DNA of 64,000 nt from Halomarina pelagica (lineage in GTDB: Archaea; Halobacteriota; Halobacteria; Halobacteriales; Haloarculaceae), in assembly GCF_024228315.1 (NCBI RefSeq), contig NZ_CP100454.1, forward strand, positions 868,001 to 932,000, given 5' to 3'. The notes under the pieces were generated by a model that was not told the origin of the DNA, did no database searches, and saw only the letters and a program-made list of their open reading frames with translations. Every line of letters starts with the position of its first letter. Position 1 is the stretch's first letter. Shown in pieces: positions 1 to 9,353 of the stretch. A program made the position numbers and the translations under genes.

Positions 1-325
1 CGTCCGTCTCGCGCTCGTGCAGGAGGTGCAGGTCGTGGCGCGCGCGCACGAGCGTCTCGCCGTCGACGCCGACGCTGTCGGCGAGCTGAGCGTCGTCCTC
101 GCCGTCGAAGAACCCCCGGACGATCCGCCTGAGGTCGTCGGTCGAGAGGTCCGTCTCGAACGTGAACTGCTCGCGCATGCGCGCGATGAGTTCGCGCAGG
201 CGGTCGTCGATTCGCTCCTCGTCCTCCGTCAGCGACCCGCGCGCCGCCTCCTGTTTCTCGGTCACCGTCTCCCCGTCGGTGACGTCGATGAAGATGTCGC
301 GCAGTTCTGCGGTCTTCTCGTTCAT
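1..325 (-). CDS. Conditioned medium-induced protein 4-like, 3' end missing
   Basis: The frame starts at ATG 325 and runs off the window, so only the N-terminal 108 residues are visible. The protein opens MNEKTAELRDIFIDVTDGET and is highly acidic and soluble. Residues about 60-100 (DLSTDDLRRIVRGFF...LADSVGVDGETLVRARHDL) look like a helix-turn-helix-like helical repeat. It resembles the haloarchaeal family annotated as conditioned medium-induced protein 4, whose biochemical role is not known to me. It is divergent from bioY, with a 103-base gap. The family call rests on recollection of the N-terminus. Confidence 0.6.
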   Translation of the reverse strand, partial: MNEKTAELRDIFIDVTDGETVTEKQEAARGSLTEDEERIDDRLRELIARMREQFTFETDLSTDDLRRIVRGFFDGEDDAQLADSVGVDGETLVRARHDLHLLHERETD

Positions 326-379
326 TAGTGGCTAAAACGGAATGCTTGTGTGGTACTTGAATCTACTGCCTACCCGAGG

Positions 380-400
380 TCGGTAAACCGACGAGTTAAA
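380..400 (+). promoter_or_regulatory. bioYMN promoter with a small inverted repeat
   Basis: TCGGTAAACCGA (380-391) has 5-base arms around AA and lies directly upstream of a TATA-like GTTAAAT (394-400). Initiation about 25 bases later would give only a few bases of leader before bioY ATG 429. The palindrome is placed where a biotin-responsive repressor could act. This is inferred from position only. Confidence 0.35.
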
Positions 401-428
401 TGCCGTTGACGGAGACGTGGGGGACGAC

Positions 429-1010
429 ATGGACACGAGAGACGAAACGGTGGACCTCGTCCCGGACGCGACCGTCGAGAACGTCGCGCGGGCGGCGCTG
501 CTGGCGGCGCTCACGGGCGCGTTCGCCTACGTCGCGTTTCCGAACCCGGTGTCGCCGACCGACATCACGCTCCAGGTGCTCGGCGTGTTCCTCGCGGGGA
601 TCCTCCTCGGTCCCGTCTGGGGCGGTATCTCGATGACGCTGTACCTCGTCGCGGGGTTACTCGGCGCGCCCGTCTTCCTCGGCGGGTCGTCGGGCCTCGG
701 GGCGTTCGTCGGCCCGACCGGCGGCTACCTCCTGTCGTACCCGATCGCCGCCGCCGCGATCGGGGCGATCGTCCACGGGGGGAGGGCGGCGCGCGACCCG
801 AGTGCGGTCGGTCTGGCTCGCCTCGTGGGCGCGATGGTCGTCGGCACGGCGATCATCTACGCGCTCGGGACCATCGGGTTCGCCGTCGCGGCGAACGTCG
901 GCCTCTACGAGGCGTTTCTCGTCTCGGCGGTGGCGTTCATCCCGGCGGAGGCGCTGAAGATGGCCGCCGCGGTCGGCGTGGTCAGGAGCGACGCCATCGC
1001 GGCGTCGTGA
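429..1010 (+). CDS. bioY: Biotin ECF transporter S component BioY
   Basis: 193-residue integral membrane protein that binds biotin and delivers it through the ECF energising module. Several hydrophobic segments and the family-typical stretches FPNPVSPTDITLQVLGVFLAGILLG and GGSSGLGAFVGPTGGYLLSYP are visible; the second is the conserved GPTGGYLxxFP-type motif. ATG 429 is preferred to the in-frame GTG at 417 because it fits the TATA element upstream. It is followed after 4 bases by the ATPase and then by the EcfT subunit, so this is a dedicated BioMNY-type operon. Confidence 0.93.
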   Translation: MDTRDETVDLVPDATVENVARAALLAALTGAFAYVAFPNPVSPTDITLQVLGVFLAGILLGPVWGGISMTLYLVAGLLGAPVFLGGSSGLGAFVGPTGGYLLSYPIAAAAIGAIVHGGRAARDPSAVGLARLVGAMVVGTAIIYALGTIGFAVAANVGLYEAFLVSAVAFIPAEALKMAAAVGVVRSDAIAAS

Positions 1011-1014
1011 GCGC

Positions 1015-1737
1015 GTGATCCGAACCCGCGACCTCGTCCACCGCTACGGCGAGGCGCGCGCGCTCGACGGCGTCTCGCTCGCGATCGACGACGGCGAGTT
1101 CGTCGTCCTCGCGGGGGCCAACGGCTCCGGCAAGACGACGCTCGTCCGGCACTTCAACGGCCTGCTCGAACCCGATTCCGGGACGGTGTCAGTGAACGGT
1201 CGCGCCGTCGCGTCGGACGTGGTCGCCGCCCGCACCGCCGTGGCGATGGTCTTCCAGGACCCCCGCGAGTCGTTCGTCGCGGCGACGGTCGGCGCGGACG
1301 TTGCCTTCGGCCCGGAGAACCTCGGCCTGCCGCGCGAGGAGGTCGACCGCCGCGTTCGCGAAGCCCTCTCGGCGGTGCGGATGGACGGTCGGGACGACGA
1401 GCGCATCGACGCCCTCTCGGGTGGGGAGCAGGCCCGGGTCGCCATCGCCGGCGCGCTCGCCATGGAGCCGGACCACCTCGTGCTCGACGAACCGTTCGCG
1501 GGGCTAGACTGGCCGGCGCGCGAGGCCGTCCTCGACCGACTCGTCGCCCTCCACGCGGACGGGACGAGCGTCGTCGTCGTCACCCACGACCTCCGGGACG
1601 TGGCCGCGCACGCGGACCGCGTGGTGGCGCTCTCGGCGGGCCGCGTCGCGCTCGACGGGCCGCTCGACGCGGTCCGCGACCGCCTCGCCGACGTCGGCGT
1701 CAGACCGCCCTCGCGCCGGTCGCCCGCGGAGCCGTGA
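1015..1737 (+). CDS. bioM: Biotin ECF transporter ATPase BioM (EcfA-like)
   Basis: ABC ATPase of 240 residues that powers biotin uptake. The Walker A motif is GANGSGKTT near residue 35, the Q-loop is VFQDPRES, the signature is LSGGEQARVAIAGAL, and Walker B is HLVLDEPFAGLD followed by the switch VVVVTHD. The start is GTG 1015, 4 bases after bioY. The last codons overlap the GTG of bioN (GTGA), which suggests translational coupling. Confidence 0.93.
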   Translation: MIRTRDLVHRYGEARALDGVSLAIDDGEFVVLAGANGSGKTTLVRHFNGLLEPDSGTVSVNGRAVASDVVAARTAVAMVFQDPRESFVAATVGADVAFGPENLGLPREEVDRRVREALSAVRMDGRDDERIDALSGGEQARVAIAGALAMEPDHLVLDEPFAGLDWPAREAVLDRLVALHADGTSVVVVTHDLRDVAAHADRVVALSAGRVALDGPLDAVRDRLADVGVRPPSRRSPAEP

Positions 1738-2438
1738 CGACGTACGCGCCGGGCGCGTCGCTCGCCCACCGCCTCGATCCCCGGACGAAACTCGTCGTCC
1801 AGGCGGGCTTCGCCGCCGCCGCGGTCGCGCACACGACGCCGCGCGGGCTGGCGATCTGTACGGCGATCGCCGCGGTCGCCCTGGCGGCCGCGCGGCTCTC
1901 GCCGCTGGCCGCGCTTTCGGATCTCCGGGCGCTCCTCCCGCTCCTCGTCCTCGCGCCGCTGGTGCAGGCGCTCGCGCTCGGCCCGCCGTGGTTCGTCCCG
2001 GCGGACGCCTACGCCCCGGCGCTTGCGAGCTATCGCGTCCTGCTCGTCGTGCTCGTCAGCGCCGCCTACGTGCGGACGACGCCCGTGCGCGAGTCGCAGG
2101 CCGCGGTCCAGTGGCTGGTGCCCGGCAACCCCGGCCGCGTGCTCGCGCTGGGGGTCGGCCTCGTCTTCCGCCACGTCGCCGTCCTGCGGGGCGACCTCCG
2201 GCGGTCGCGGCGGGCGATGGCGGCCCGTCTCGGGAGCGAGCGACCGCTGTCGGATCGCATGCGCCTGCTGGCGACGGCCGGCCTCGCCCGGTCGCTGGAT
2301 CGAACCGACGCGCTCTCGCTCGCGATGCGGGCGCGCTGTCTCTCGTGGAACCCCACGCTCCCCCCACTCGGCCTCGGCCCGCGCGACGTCCCCGCGCTCG
2401 TCCTCGCGTGTGGACTGTTCACCTGGGCGATCGTCTGA
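1734..2438 (+). CDS. bioN: Biotin ECF transporter transmembrane subunit BioN (EcfT-like)
   Basis: 234-residue membrane subunit that links the ATPase to BioY. Four to five hydrophobic segments are seen. The cytoplasmic coupling helices show EcfT-like motifs, SRRAMAARLGSE near residue 160 and AMRARCLSWN near residue 200. The start is GTG 1734, overlapping the bioM stop. It is the last gene of the operon; 78 bases separate it from the next gene. Confidence 0.9.
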   Translation: MTTYAPGASLAHRLDPRTKLVVQAGFAAAAVAHTTPRGLAICTAIAAVALAAARLSPLAALSDLRALLPLLVLAPLVQALALGPPWFVPADAYAPALASYRVLLVVLVSAAYVRTTPVRESQAAVQWLVPGNPGRVLALGVGLVFRHVAVLRGDLRRSRRAMAARLGSERPLSDRMRLLATAGLARSLDRTDALSLAMRARCLSWNPTLPPLGLGPRDVPALVLACGLFTWAIV

Positions 2439-2516
2439 GGTAACGTCGGAAAAAAACTCGACGCGACGCGAATACCGTTGGTAAGACTTAACCCCGTGCT
2501 TCGTTGCTGATAGGGT

Positions 2517-4700
2517 ATGACACACCCGTTACAGGCGGGGACGGAGGTGACGCGCGAGACCTTCTGGCTCATCGGGCCGGTCGGGGAGCTGCTGTTCTAC
2601 TATCTCGCCGTCCTCACCATCGTCGTGTTCCTCTGGGGCGTCTACCGGCGCTTCGACCGCTACTCGCGGGGGAGCGCGGACGCCGTCGACCGCCTGAACG
2701 ACCTGCCGGGGCGCGTCGCGCGCGCCGCGAAGGTCGTCGCGTCGAACGAGAAGCAGTTCAACCGCGACTTCGTCGGCGGGGTGATGCACGCGTTCGTCCT
2801 CTGGGGCTTCCTGACGCTGCTCATCGGGACGACCATCCTCGCCGTCGACATGGACCTCTGGACGAAGCTCCTCGGGCAGGAGTCGTTCTTCGTCGGTGAC
2901 TTCTACCTGTCGTACTCGCTGGTGATGGACGCCATGGGCTTCCTGTTCGTCGTCGGCCTCGGGGTCGCCCTCTACCGCCGCTACGTGGTCACCATGGACC
3001 GCCTCTGGGGCAAACACACGAGCTGGGAGGACGACTTCCTCGTCTGGACGCTGTTCCTCCTCGGCGTCGGCGGCTACGTCGTCGAGGGGATCCGCATCCT
3101 GGGAACTGGCTTCCCGTCGTTCGAGACGGTGAGCTTCGTCGGCTGGTTCGTCGCGCTCTCCTTCCAGGGCGTCGGCGTGGACGGTGCGCTGGCGCGGGCG
3201 GTCTACCCCGTCGCCTGGTGGTCGCACGCGCTGCTGGCGTTCGTCTTCATCGCCGCGATCCCGTACGCGAAGCCGTTCCACATGATCTCGAGCTTCGCCA
3301 ACGTGGTGACGCACGACGAGCGGGCGGGGAAGCGCCTGCCCGGCATCCCCGTGGACCTGGAGCACACGAACGCGGAGGACATCGACGACTTCAGCTGGAA
3401 GGAACTGCTCGACCAGGACGCCTGCACGAAGTGCGGTCGCTGTTCGTCGGTCTGCCCGGCGAAGGCGTCCGGCCGCCACCTCGACCCGCGCGACGTGATC
3501 CTCGACCTCAAGAGCTACCGCGAGTCCCTCGACGCGGGCGGCGAGGAGAAGCCGATCATCGCGGACGGCGGCGGCGTCATCGAGACGGAGACGATGGAGT
3601 CCTGCATGGCCTGCATGGCCTGCATGGACGCCTGCCCGGTGGACATCGAGCACCTCAACTCCTTCACCCGGCTGAACCGCCAGATGACCGACGAGGGGGC
3701 GATCAAGCCGAGCATGCAGGACGTCTTCCAGAACGTGATGCAGAAGGGCAACACGTTCGGCGACCCCGCACGCAAGCGCGCCGACTGGACCGAGGACCTC
3801 GACTTCGAGATCGCCGACGCCCGCGAGGAGGCCGTCGAGTACCTCTGGTACGTCGGCGACTACCCGAGCTTCGACGAGCGCAACAGGCGGGTCGCCCGGT
3901 CGCTCGCGACCCTCTTCGAGCACGCGGACGCCTCCGTCGGCATCCTCTACGACGACGAGGTGTACGACGGCAACGACATCCGGCGGGTCGGCGAGGAGTT
4001 CCTCTTTCTCGAACAGGCCGGGACGCTCGTCGAGTCCTTCGAGGCCTGCGAGTTCGAGACGCTCGTCTGCACCGACCCCCACTCCTACAACACGTTCAAG
4101 AACGAGTATCCGGACGTCGACTTCGAGGAGTTCGCGGACGACCCCATGATGGACTTCGACGTCGACGGGCGCTGGAACGCTGACGGCGAGGTCGAGGTCT
4201 ATCACTACACGCAGGTCGTGGCGGAACTCGTCGCCGAGGGGCGGCTCCCCCTCGACGGGACGGAACTCGACTACACCGTCACCTACCACGACCCGTGTCA
4301 CCTCGGCCGGTTCAACGACGTCTACGAGACCCCGCGAAACCTCGTCCGGGCGACCGGCTGCGACCTCCACGAGATGCCGCGCAACCGCGCCAACTCCTTC
4401 TGCTGTGGCGGCGGCGGCGGCGGCCTCTGGATGGACTTAGAGGAGGACTCGAAGCCGAGCGAGGAGCGCCTGCGCGAGGCGCTCTCGGACACCGACGCCG
4501 GCGCGGCCGTCGAGAAGTTCGTCGTCGCCTGTCCGATGTGCATGACGATGTACGAGGACGGACGCAAGACCGGCGGCTTCGAGGACGAGATCGAGATCGT
4601 CGGCCTCTCGGAACTGCTCGCGGAGGCCGTCTCGACGCACGACGGGGCGACCGCCGCCGACACGGAGGCGGACCGGTCGGCCGCGCCCGCCGACGACTGA
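2517..4700 (+). CDS. Heterodisulfide-reductase-related Fe-S oxidoreductase with membrane domain
   Basis: 727 residues. The first ~260 residues carry several membrane segments resembling the cytochrome b/NarI gamma domain of HdrE. Two 4Fe-4S motifs follow: CTKCGRCSSVC near 302 and CMACMACMDACP near 363. The C-terminal half has a CCG-type cluster-binding domain (CHLGRF near 594, FCCGGGGGG near 628, CPMCM near 672); the N-terminal CCG repeat is degenerate. Such HdrD-like proteins pass electrons between the quinone pool and soluble carriers, in haloarchaea probably electron-transfer flavoproteins. The partner is inferred, as no etf gene is nearby. Confidence 0.87.
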   Translation: MTHPLQAGTEVTRETFWLIGPVGELLFYYLAVLTIVVFLWGVYRRFDRYSRGSADAVDRLNDLPGRVARAAKVVASNEKQFNRDFVGGVMHAFVLWGFLTLLIGTTILAVDMDLWTKLLGQESFFVGDFYLSYSLVMDAMGFLFVVGLGVALYRRYVVTMDRLWGKHTSWEDDFLVWTLFLLGVGGYVVEGIRILGTGFPSFETVSFVGWFVALSFQGVGVDGALARAVYPVAWWSHALLAFVFIAAIPYAKPFHMISSFANVVTHDERAGKRLPGIPVDLEHTNAEDIDDFSWKELLDQDACTKCGRCSSVCPAKASGRHLDPRDVILDLKSYRESLDAGGEEKPIIADGGGVIETETMESCMACMACMDACPVDIEHLNSFTRLNRQMTDEGAIKPSMQDVFQNVMQKGNTFGDPARKRADWTEDLDFEIADAREEAVEYLWYVGDYPSFDERNRRVARSLATLFEHADASVGILYDDEVYDGNDIRRVGEEFLFLEQAGTLVESFEACEFETLVCTDPHSYNTFKNEYPDVDFEEFADDPMMDFDVDGRWNADGEVEVYHYTQVVAELVAEGRLPLDGTELDYTVTYHDPCHLGRFNDVYETPRNLVRATGCDLHEMPRNRANSFCCGGGGGGLWMDLEEDSKPSEERLREALSDTDAGAAVEKFVVACPMCMTMYEDGRKTGGFEDEIEIVGLSELLAEAVSTHDGATAADTEADRSAAPADD

Positions 4701-4729
4701 TCTCCCCGCCGTCGTTCGTCGCTCGGCCG

Positions 4730-5173
4730 CTACGACCGTCGGCGTCGGAGCACAGCGCCCGCGAGGACGCCGAGCAGGAACGCGCCCGCGAGACGCCGAC
4801 GGTCCGCGAAGCGCACGAACCGCACCCCCTCGTCGGTCACCTCCACGACGCCCAGCGGTGTCACGCTGACGCCCCCGCCGCCGCCCCACCCCTCGACGGG
4901 AGTGCCCGCCGCGTCGCCTGCCGTCCCGCCCTCGCCGTGGTCCTCCCTCTCCCTCTCTCCCTCGCTACCGTCCCGTCCGCGCGTCGGCCCGTAGCCGCCG
5001 CCGAAGCCGAATACGACGCGGGCCACGGGGATGACCGTCCGGTCGCCGACCTCCACGGGGTCGGCGTAGACGGCCCTCGCGGTCGCCGAGTCGCTCAACC
5101 GTTCGACGAACCCGTCCAGGCGTTCGCGCAGGTCGGTCGCGCTGTCGCCCGCCGCGCTCCCCCTCTCTCCCAT
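4730..5173 (-). CDS. GerW/YtfJ-family protein
   Basis: 147 residues. It matches the GerW (spore protein YtfJ) family pattern: an N-terminal helix, the strand ARAVYADPVEVGDRTVIPVARV, a glycine-rich FGFGGGYG stretch, an acidic low-complexity linker, GGGGGVSVTPLGVVEV, and a C-terminal hydrophobic segment ending in RRRR. The archaeal function is unknown, and the name carries no implication of sporulation. It converges with the upstream Fe-S protein with a 29-base gap. Confidence 0.82.
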   Translation of the reverse strand: MGERGSAAGDSATDLRERLDGFVERLSDSATARAVYADPVEVGDRTVIPVARVVFGFGGGYGPTRGRDGSEGEREREDHGEGGTAGDAAGTPVEGWGGGGGVSVTPLGVVEVTDEGVRFVRFADRRRLAGAFLLGVLAGAVLRRRRS

Positions 5174-5460
5174 TCGTCATCTCACCGACGTGAATTGGCG
5201 GAGCCGACGGAAAACCGTTGCTCGACGGTGCCGATTCCCGTTCGGTCGCCTGTACCACCGGTCGAACGTACTGACGTACCCGACTTCGACACGTATCGTT
5301 CGTCGGTAACGTTTTGCCCGGACGAATCTATCGCTCTACCGATGACTGCCCTCCCGAGCGGTGATCGCGGACTACTCCTCCGGTTCGCGTCGTCCATCGC
5401 GATCGATCGACGTTCCCTCACACCGCCTCGACGAGCGACCGCACGCGCGAGGCGACCCTG

Positions 5461-6270
5461 ATGCTGTCGTTCGTCGACCGCCTCGCGGCCGGCTGGGAGG
5501 ACGCCCGAGCACACCTGCCGCTCGCGCTCGTGCCGTTGCTCACGGCGCTGCTTCACACGGACAAGATCGCCGCCGTACTCGCCGCCGACGGCACGCACTT
5601 CGGCGTCCGGCTCGGATTGCCCGCCACGGTCGTCGATCTCTGGGGGTTCGTGAGCGTCCCGAACGAAGGGGTGAACGTCGACCTCGGCGGGCCGGTGGGA
5701 TTCCCGCTCGCGCTTATCGTCCTGCCGCTCGCCCTCGCGATCCGCGCCGGACTGGCCGCCGGCTACTTCGGGAGCGTTCGTGACGCGCTCGCGACCGGGT
5801 CGTACGACTTCGCCGCGAACGCCCGCCGGTACTTCGTCCCGTTCCTGGTGTACACGTTCGTTCCGGTGTTGCTCCTGCTCCCGCTGGTCCTGCTGGGGCT
5901 GAGCGGGGCGCGGGGGGTGCTCCTGCCGCTGGTCGTCGTTCTGGTCCCGGTCGTCGCCGTCGTCACGTACCTCTTCTACGCGACGCCGTACATCCTCGTC
6001 CTCCGGGAGACGGACCTCGTGTCCGCCGCCCGCGCCTCCTACGCGCTCGCGCTCGCCGGCGGCCCCTACCTGTACTTCGCGGTGGGATTCGCGGCGTTCG
6101 TCCTCCTCGTCTCGGCGGTCGCGACTGCCGTCGTGGTGAACCTCGGTGCCGTCGGAGTCGCGCTCGGCGCGATCGTCGCGGCCCCCGTCGGACTCGCGGC
6201 GAACGCGACCGCGATGCGGTTCGTCGCCGACGTCGATCCCGAATCGCCGCCGTTCGGAGCCGAGGCGTGA
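5461..6270 (+). CDS. Hypothetical multi-pass membrane protein
   Basis: 269 residues with about six hydrophobic segments; FLVYTFVPVLLLLPLVLLGL and the paired helices near 190-250 are the clearest. It looks like the haloarchaeal polytopic proteins related to DUF4013/DUF7544, which contain small-residue-rich helices and an amphipathic FAANARRYFVPF segment. No catalytic or transport signature is visible. It starts at ATG 5461 and lies 65 bases before hemB in the same direction, so co-transcription is possible. Confidence 0.7.
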   Translation: MLSFVDRLAAGWEDARAHLPLALVPLLTALLHTDKIAAVLAADGTHFGVRLGLPATVVDLWGFVSVPNEGVNVDLGGPVGFPLALIVLPLALAIRAGLAAGYFGSVRDALATGSYDFAANARRYFVPFLVYTFVPVLLLLPLVLLGLSGARGVLLPLVVVLVPVVAVVTYLFYATPYILVLRETDLVSAARASYALALAGGPYLYFAVGFAAFVLLVSAVATAVVVNLGAVGVALGAIVAAPVGLAANATAMRFVADVDPESPPFGAEA

Positions 6271-6335
6271 GGCAGGGCTAGCCCAACGCGCGACGCATGC
6301 GATAACGGCATGTTCCGGGAGCGTCGAGTTCCCTC

Positions 6336-7334
6336 ATGGACCTCACCCGCCGGCCGCGCCGACTTCGCACAGACGGCGTCCGATCGCTGGTGCGCGAGAC
6401 GACCCTCTCGCCGAGCGACCTGATCGCGCCCGTCTTCGTGGACGCGACGACCGACGAGCGCGTCCCGATCGACTCGATGCCCGGCCACGAGCGCGTCCCG
6501 GTCGAGGAGGCGGTCGCGCGCGTTCAGGAGATCCGGGAGACTGGCGTCGAGGCGGTCGTCCTGTTCGGCATCCCGGAGTCGAAGGACGCCCGGGGGTCGC
6601 GCGCGTGGGCCGAGGACGGCGTCGTCCAGCGTGCGGTCCGCGCGATCGGGGAGGAGACCGACGCCTACGTCATCACGGACGTCTGTCTCTGTGAGTACAC
6701 GGACCACGGGCACTGCGGCGTCGTGGAGGCGTCCGCACGGGAGGACCCCACCCTCACCGTGCGGAACGACGAGACGCTCGATCTGCTCTCGCGGATCGCC
6801 GTCTCCCACGCCGAGGCGGGCGCGGACATGGTCGCGCCCTCTAGCATGACCGACGGGATGGTCGGGGCCAGCCGCGAGGGCTTGGACGGGGCGGGATTCG
6901 AGCGCGTGCCGATCATGAGCTACGCCGCGAAGTTCGAGTCGGCGTTCTACGGCCCGTTCCGCGACGCGGCGGACGGCGCACCCGCGTTCGGCGACCGTCG
7001 GCACTACCAGGTGGATCCCGCGAACGCCCGCGAGGCGATGCGCGAAGTGCGCCTCGACGTCGACCAGGGCGCGGACGTGCTGATGGTGAAACCCGCGCTC
7101 CCCTACCTCGACGTGGTGAGCGCGGTCCGACGGGAGTTCGACCACCCCGTCGCGGCCTACAACGTCAGCGGGGAGTACGCGATGCTCCACGCCGCCGCGG
7201 AGCGGGGCTGGCTCGACCTCGACGAGGTCGCCCGCGAGTCGCTGCTGTCGATCAAGCGCGCCGGTGCGGACCTGATCCTGACGTACTTCGCCGAGCGGAT
7301 CGCGGAACGACTCCCCGCCGACCGCCGGCGGTAA
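6336..7334 (+). CDS. hemB: Porphobilinogen synthase (5-aminolevulinate dehydratase)
   Basis: 332 residues. It condenses two 5-aminolevulinate molecules to porphobilinogen in tetrapyrrole synthesis. The cysteine cluster DVCLCEYTDHGHCG (about 115-128) marks the zinc-dependent type. The Schiff-base lysines lie in SYAAKFESAFYGPFRDA and MVKPALPYLD. The length matches the family. hemL, hemC, SUMT and hemD follow within 9 kb. Confidence 0.97.
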   Translation: MDLTRRPRRLRTDGVRSLVRETTLSPSDLIAPVFVDATTDERVPIDSMPGHERVPVEEAVARVQEIRETGVEAVVLFGIPESKDARGSRAWAEDGVVQRAVRAIGEETDAYVITDVCLCEYTDHGHCGVVEASAREDPTLTVRNDETLDLLSRIAVSHAEAGADMVAPSSMTDGMVGASREGLDGAGFERVPIMSYAAKFESAFYGPFRDAADGAPAFGDRRHYQVDPANAREAMREVRLDVDQGADVLMVKPALPYLDVVSAVRREFDHPVAAYNVSGEYAMLHAAAERGWLDLDEVARESLLSIKRAGADLILTYFAERIAERLPADRRR

Positions 7335-7649
7335 CGCGCGGCCGAGGCGAGCGGGGTAATCCCGGCGCGCGCGACCGCGAACCGACCGTCTGGCAATATT
7401 TGCGTTCGACGTTCGTTCGGAATTCTGGCCGACGAACGACTACTTTCTGAACGAAAGACAGCCTATTATCGATAATATTATTGGTAATTTTGGACGATCG
7501 TCCTCGACAACGGGGATAATTTTCCATATATCAAGCAAGCGTTTATGTATCGTGATTCCGTGTCACTTCAACGTGAATTCGAATCACGTATTCGCGGAAT
7601 ACGCGGCAAAGTTGGACGAAAGTCAACTCGGTAGTGCGGGGGTGATCGA
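7335..7649 (+). promoter_or_regulatory. AT-rich regulatory region upstream of the Amt-PII gene
   Basis: A 315-base gap that is far more AT-rich than its surroundings. It holds CTATTATCGATAATATTATT near 7471, a TATA-like CATATAT near 7525, TTTATG near 7542, and an exact inverted repeat CGTGATTC (7551-7558) / GAATCACG (7581-7588). The arrangement suggests tight nitrogen-dependent control of the transporter, but the regulator cannot be named from sequence. Confidence 0.5.
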
Positions 7650-9320
7650 ATGACGCTCCTCCTCCAGGCCGACCTGGCGACGATCGCCGAGAGCGTCAAC
7701 GGGATCTGGGTGCTGACGGTGACCTTCCTCATCTTCTTCATGCACGCGGGCTTCGCGATGCTGGAGGCGGGGCAGGTCCGCTCGAAGAACGTCGCCAACC
7801 AGTTGACGAAGAACATGCTCACGTGGTCGGTCGGCGTCACGGTGTTCTTCCTCGTCGGCCAGGGCGTCGCGAACGTCGTCGGCGCGGCGGGCGGCTTCGA
7901 GTACGTCAACGACCCGAACGCGTGGGTCGGCTGGCTGTTCGGCGCGGTGTTCGCCATGACGGCCGCCACCATCGTCTCGGGGGCGGTCGCGGGCCGCATG
8001 AAGCTCCGCGCGTACGTCACCTACACCGTCGTACTGGCGGCGGTCATCTACCCGGTCGTCCTCGGCTTCACGTGGGCCGGCGACGGCCTCCTCTCGGCGA
8101 CCGGGGCGCTCGGCTTCGGTGTCGGCTTCTCCGACTTCGCCGGCGGCATGATCGTCCACGGCATGGGCGGCGTCGCCGGGCTCACCGCCGCGTGGATCCT
8201 CGGTCCCCGGATCGACCGCTACAACGCCGACGGAAGCGCGAACGTCATCCCCGGTCACTCGATCACGTTCGCGGTGCTGGGGACGCTCATCCTCTGCTTC
8301 GGCTGGTACGGGTTCAACGTCGGCACCCAGGCGACCGTCCTCGACGCCGCCAGCGGCGAGTACCTGGGCGCGGCGCTCGGTCGCGTCGCTCTCACGACCA
8401 CCCTCGGGATGGCCGCCGGTGCCATCGGCGCGAGCGCCGTGTCGCTCGTCCGGACCCGGAAGGTCGACACGCTGTACGTCGCCAACGGGATGCTGGCGGG
8501 GCTCGTCGGCATCACGAGCAACACCGACGCCATCGTCTGGTGGGCCGCGCCCCTCATCGGGCTGCTCGCCGGGGCGCAGCTCCCCCTCGTCTTCGAGTTC
8601 GTCGAGAAGCGCCTGAAGATCGACGACGTGTGCGCCGTCTTCCCGGTCCACGGGAGTTCCGGCATCCTCGGCGCGCTCCTCCTGCCGTTCTTCACGGTGG
8701 GCGAGGCCGGCGGCTGGGTCGTCAGCACCGAACTCATCGTCCCGCAGGTCGTCGGCGTGGCCGTCATCGCCGGGTGGACGTTCCTCGCGACGGCGCTTGT
8801 CTTCGGCGGGCTGAAGGCGATCGATCAGCTCCGGGTCACCCGCGAGCACGAGATCGACGGCCTCGACATCTCCGAGCACGGCGTCGAGACCTACCCCGAG
8901 TTCAGTCTGGGCGACGAACCCGTCGTGGCCGACGGCGGACGGATCCGCACCGACGGCGGCGCGCTCCCGAACGACGGCGGCATCAAGCTCGTCATGGCGT
9001 ACATCCGGCCGGACAAACTCGCCGACGTGAAGCGCGCGCTCGCCGAGGTGGCGGCCCCATCGCTCACCGTCACCAACGTGAGCGGGCGCGGCTCCCAGCC
9101 GGCGCGAAAGAGCCAGTGGCGCGGCGAGGAGTACGTCGTCGACCTCCACCAGAAGGTGAAGGTGGAGTGCGTCGTCGCGGAGATCCCCGCGGAGACGGTC
9201 GCGGAGGCGATCCGCGACGCGGCCCGCACCGGCGAACCCGGCGACGGCAAGGTCTTCGTCCTGCCCGTCGAGGACGCCTACCAGATCCGGACGGGCGAGA
9301 CGGGCGTCGACGCAGTCTAA
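7650..9320 (+). CDS. amt: Ammonium transporter fused to a C-terminal PII domain
   Basis: 556 residues. Residues 1-~405 are an Amt/Mep/Rh channel with 11 membrane segments ([50 protein letters not shown]). After a DGG-rich linker, residues ~446-550 form a PII signal domain: [12 protein letters not shown], the T-loop [17 protein letters not shown] and the B-loop [18 protein letters not shown] covalently attached PII would gate the channel according to ATP/ADP/2-oxoglutarate. No separate glnK lies beside it. ATG 7650 precedes the first membrane helix. Confidence 0.95.
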   Translation: MTLLLQADLATIAESVNGIWVLTVTFLIFFMHAGFAMLEAGQVRSKNVANQLTKNMLTWSVGVTVFFLVGQGVANVVGAAGGFEYVNDPNAWVGWLFGAVFAMTAATIVSGAVAGRMKLRAYVTYTVVLAAVIYPVVLGFTWAGDGLLSATGALGFGVGFSDFAGGMIVHGMGGVAGLTAAWILGPRIDRYNADGSANVIPGHSITFAVLGTLILCFGWYGFNVGTQATVLDAASGEYLGAALGRVALTTTLGMAAGAIGASAVSLVRTRKVDTLYVANGMLAGLVGITSNTDAIVWWAAPLIGLLAGAQLPLVFEFVEKRLKIDDVCAVFPVHGSSGILGALLLPFFTVGEAGGWVVSTELIVPQVVGVAVIAGWTFLATALVFGGLKAIDQLRVTREHEIDGLDISEHGVETYPEFSLGDEPVVADGGRIRTDGGALPNDGGIKLVMAYIRPDKLADVKRALAEVAAPSLTVTNVSGRGSQPARKSQWRGEEYVVDLHQKVKVECVVAEIPAETVAEAIRDAARTGEPGDGKVFVLPVEDAYQIRTGETGVDAV

Positions 9321-9353
9321 AGACCCACCGCTCACCACCCACCTTTTGAACTG

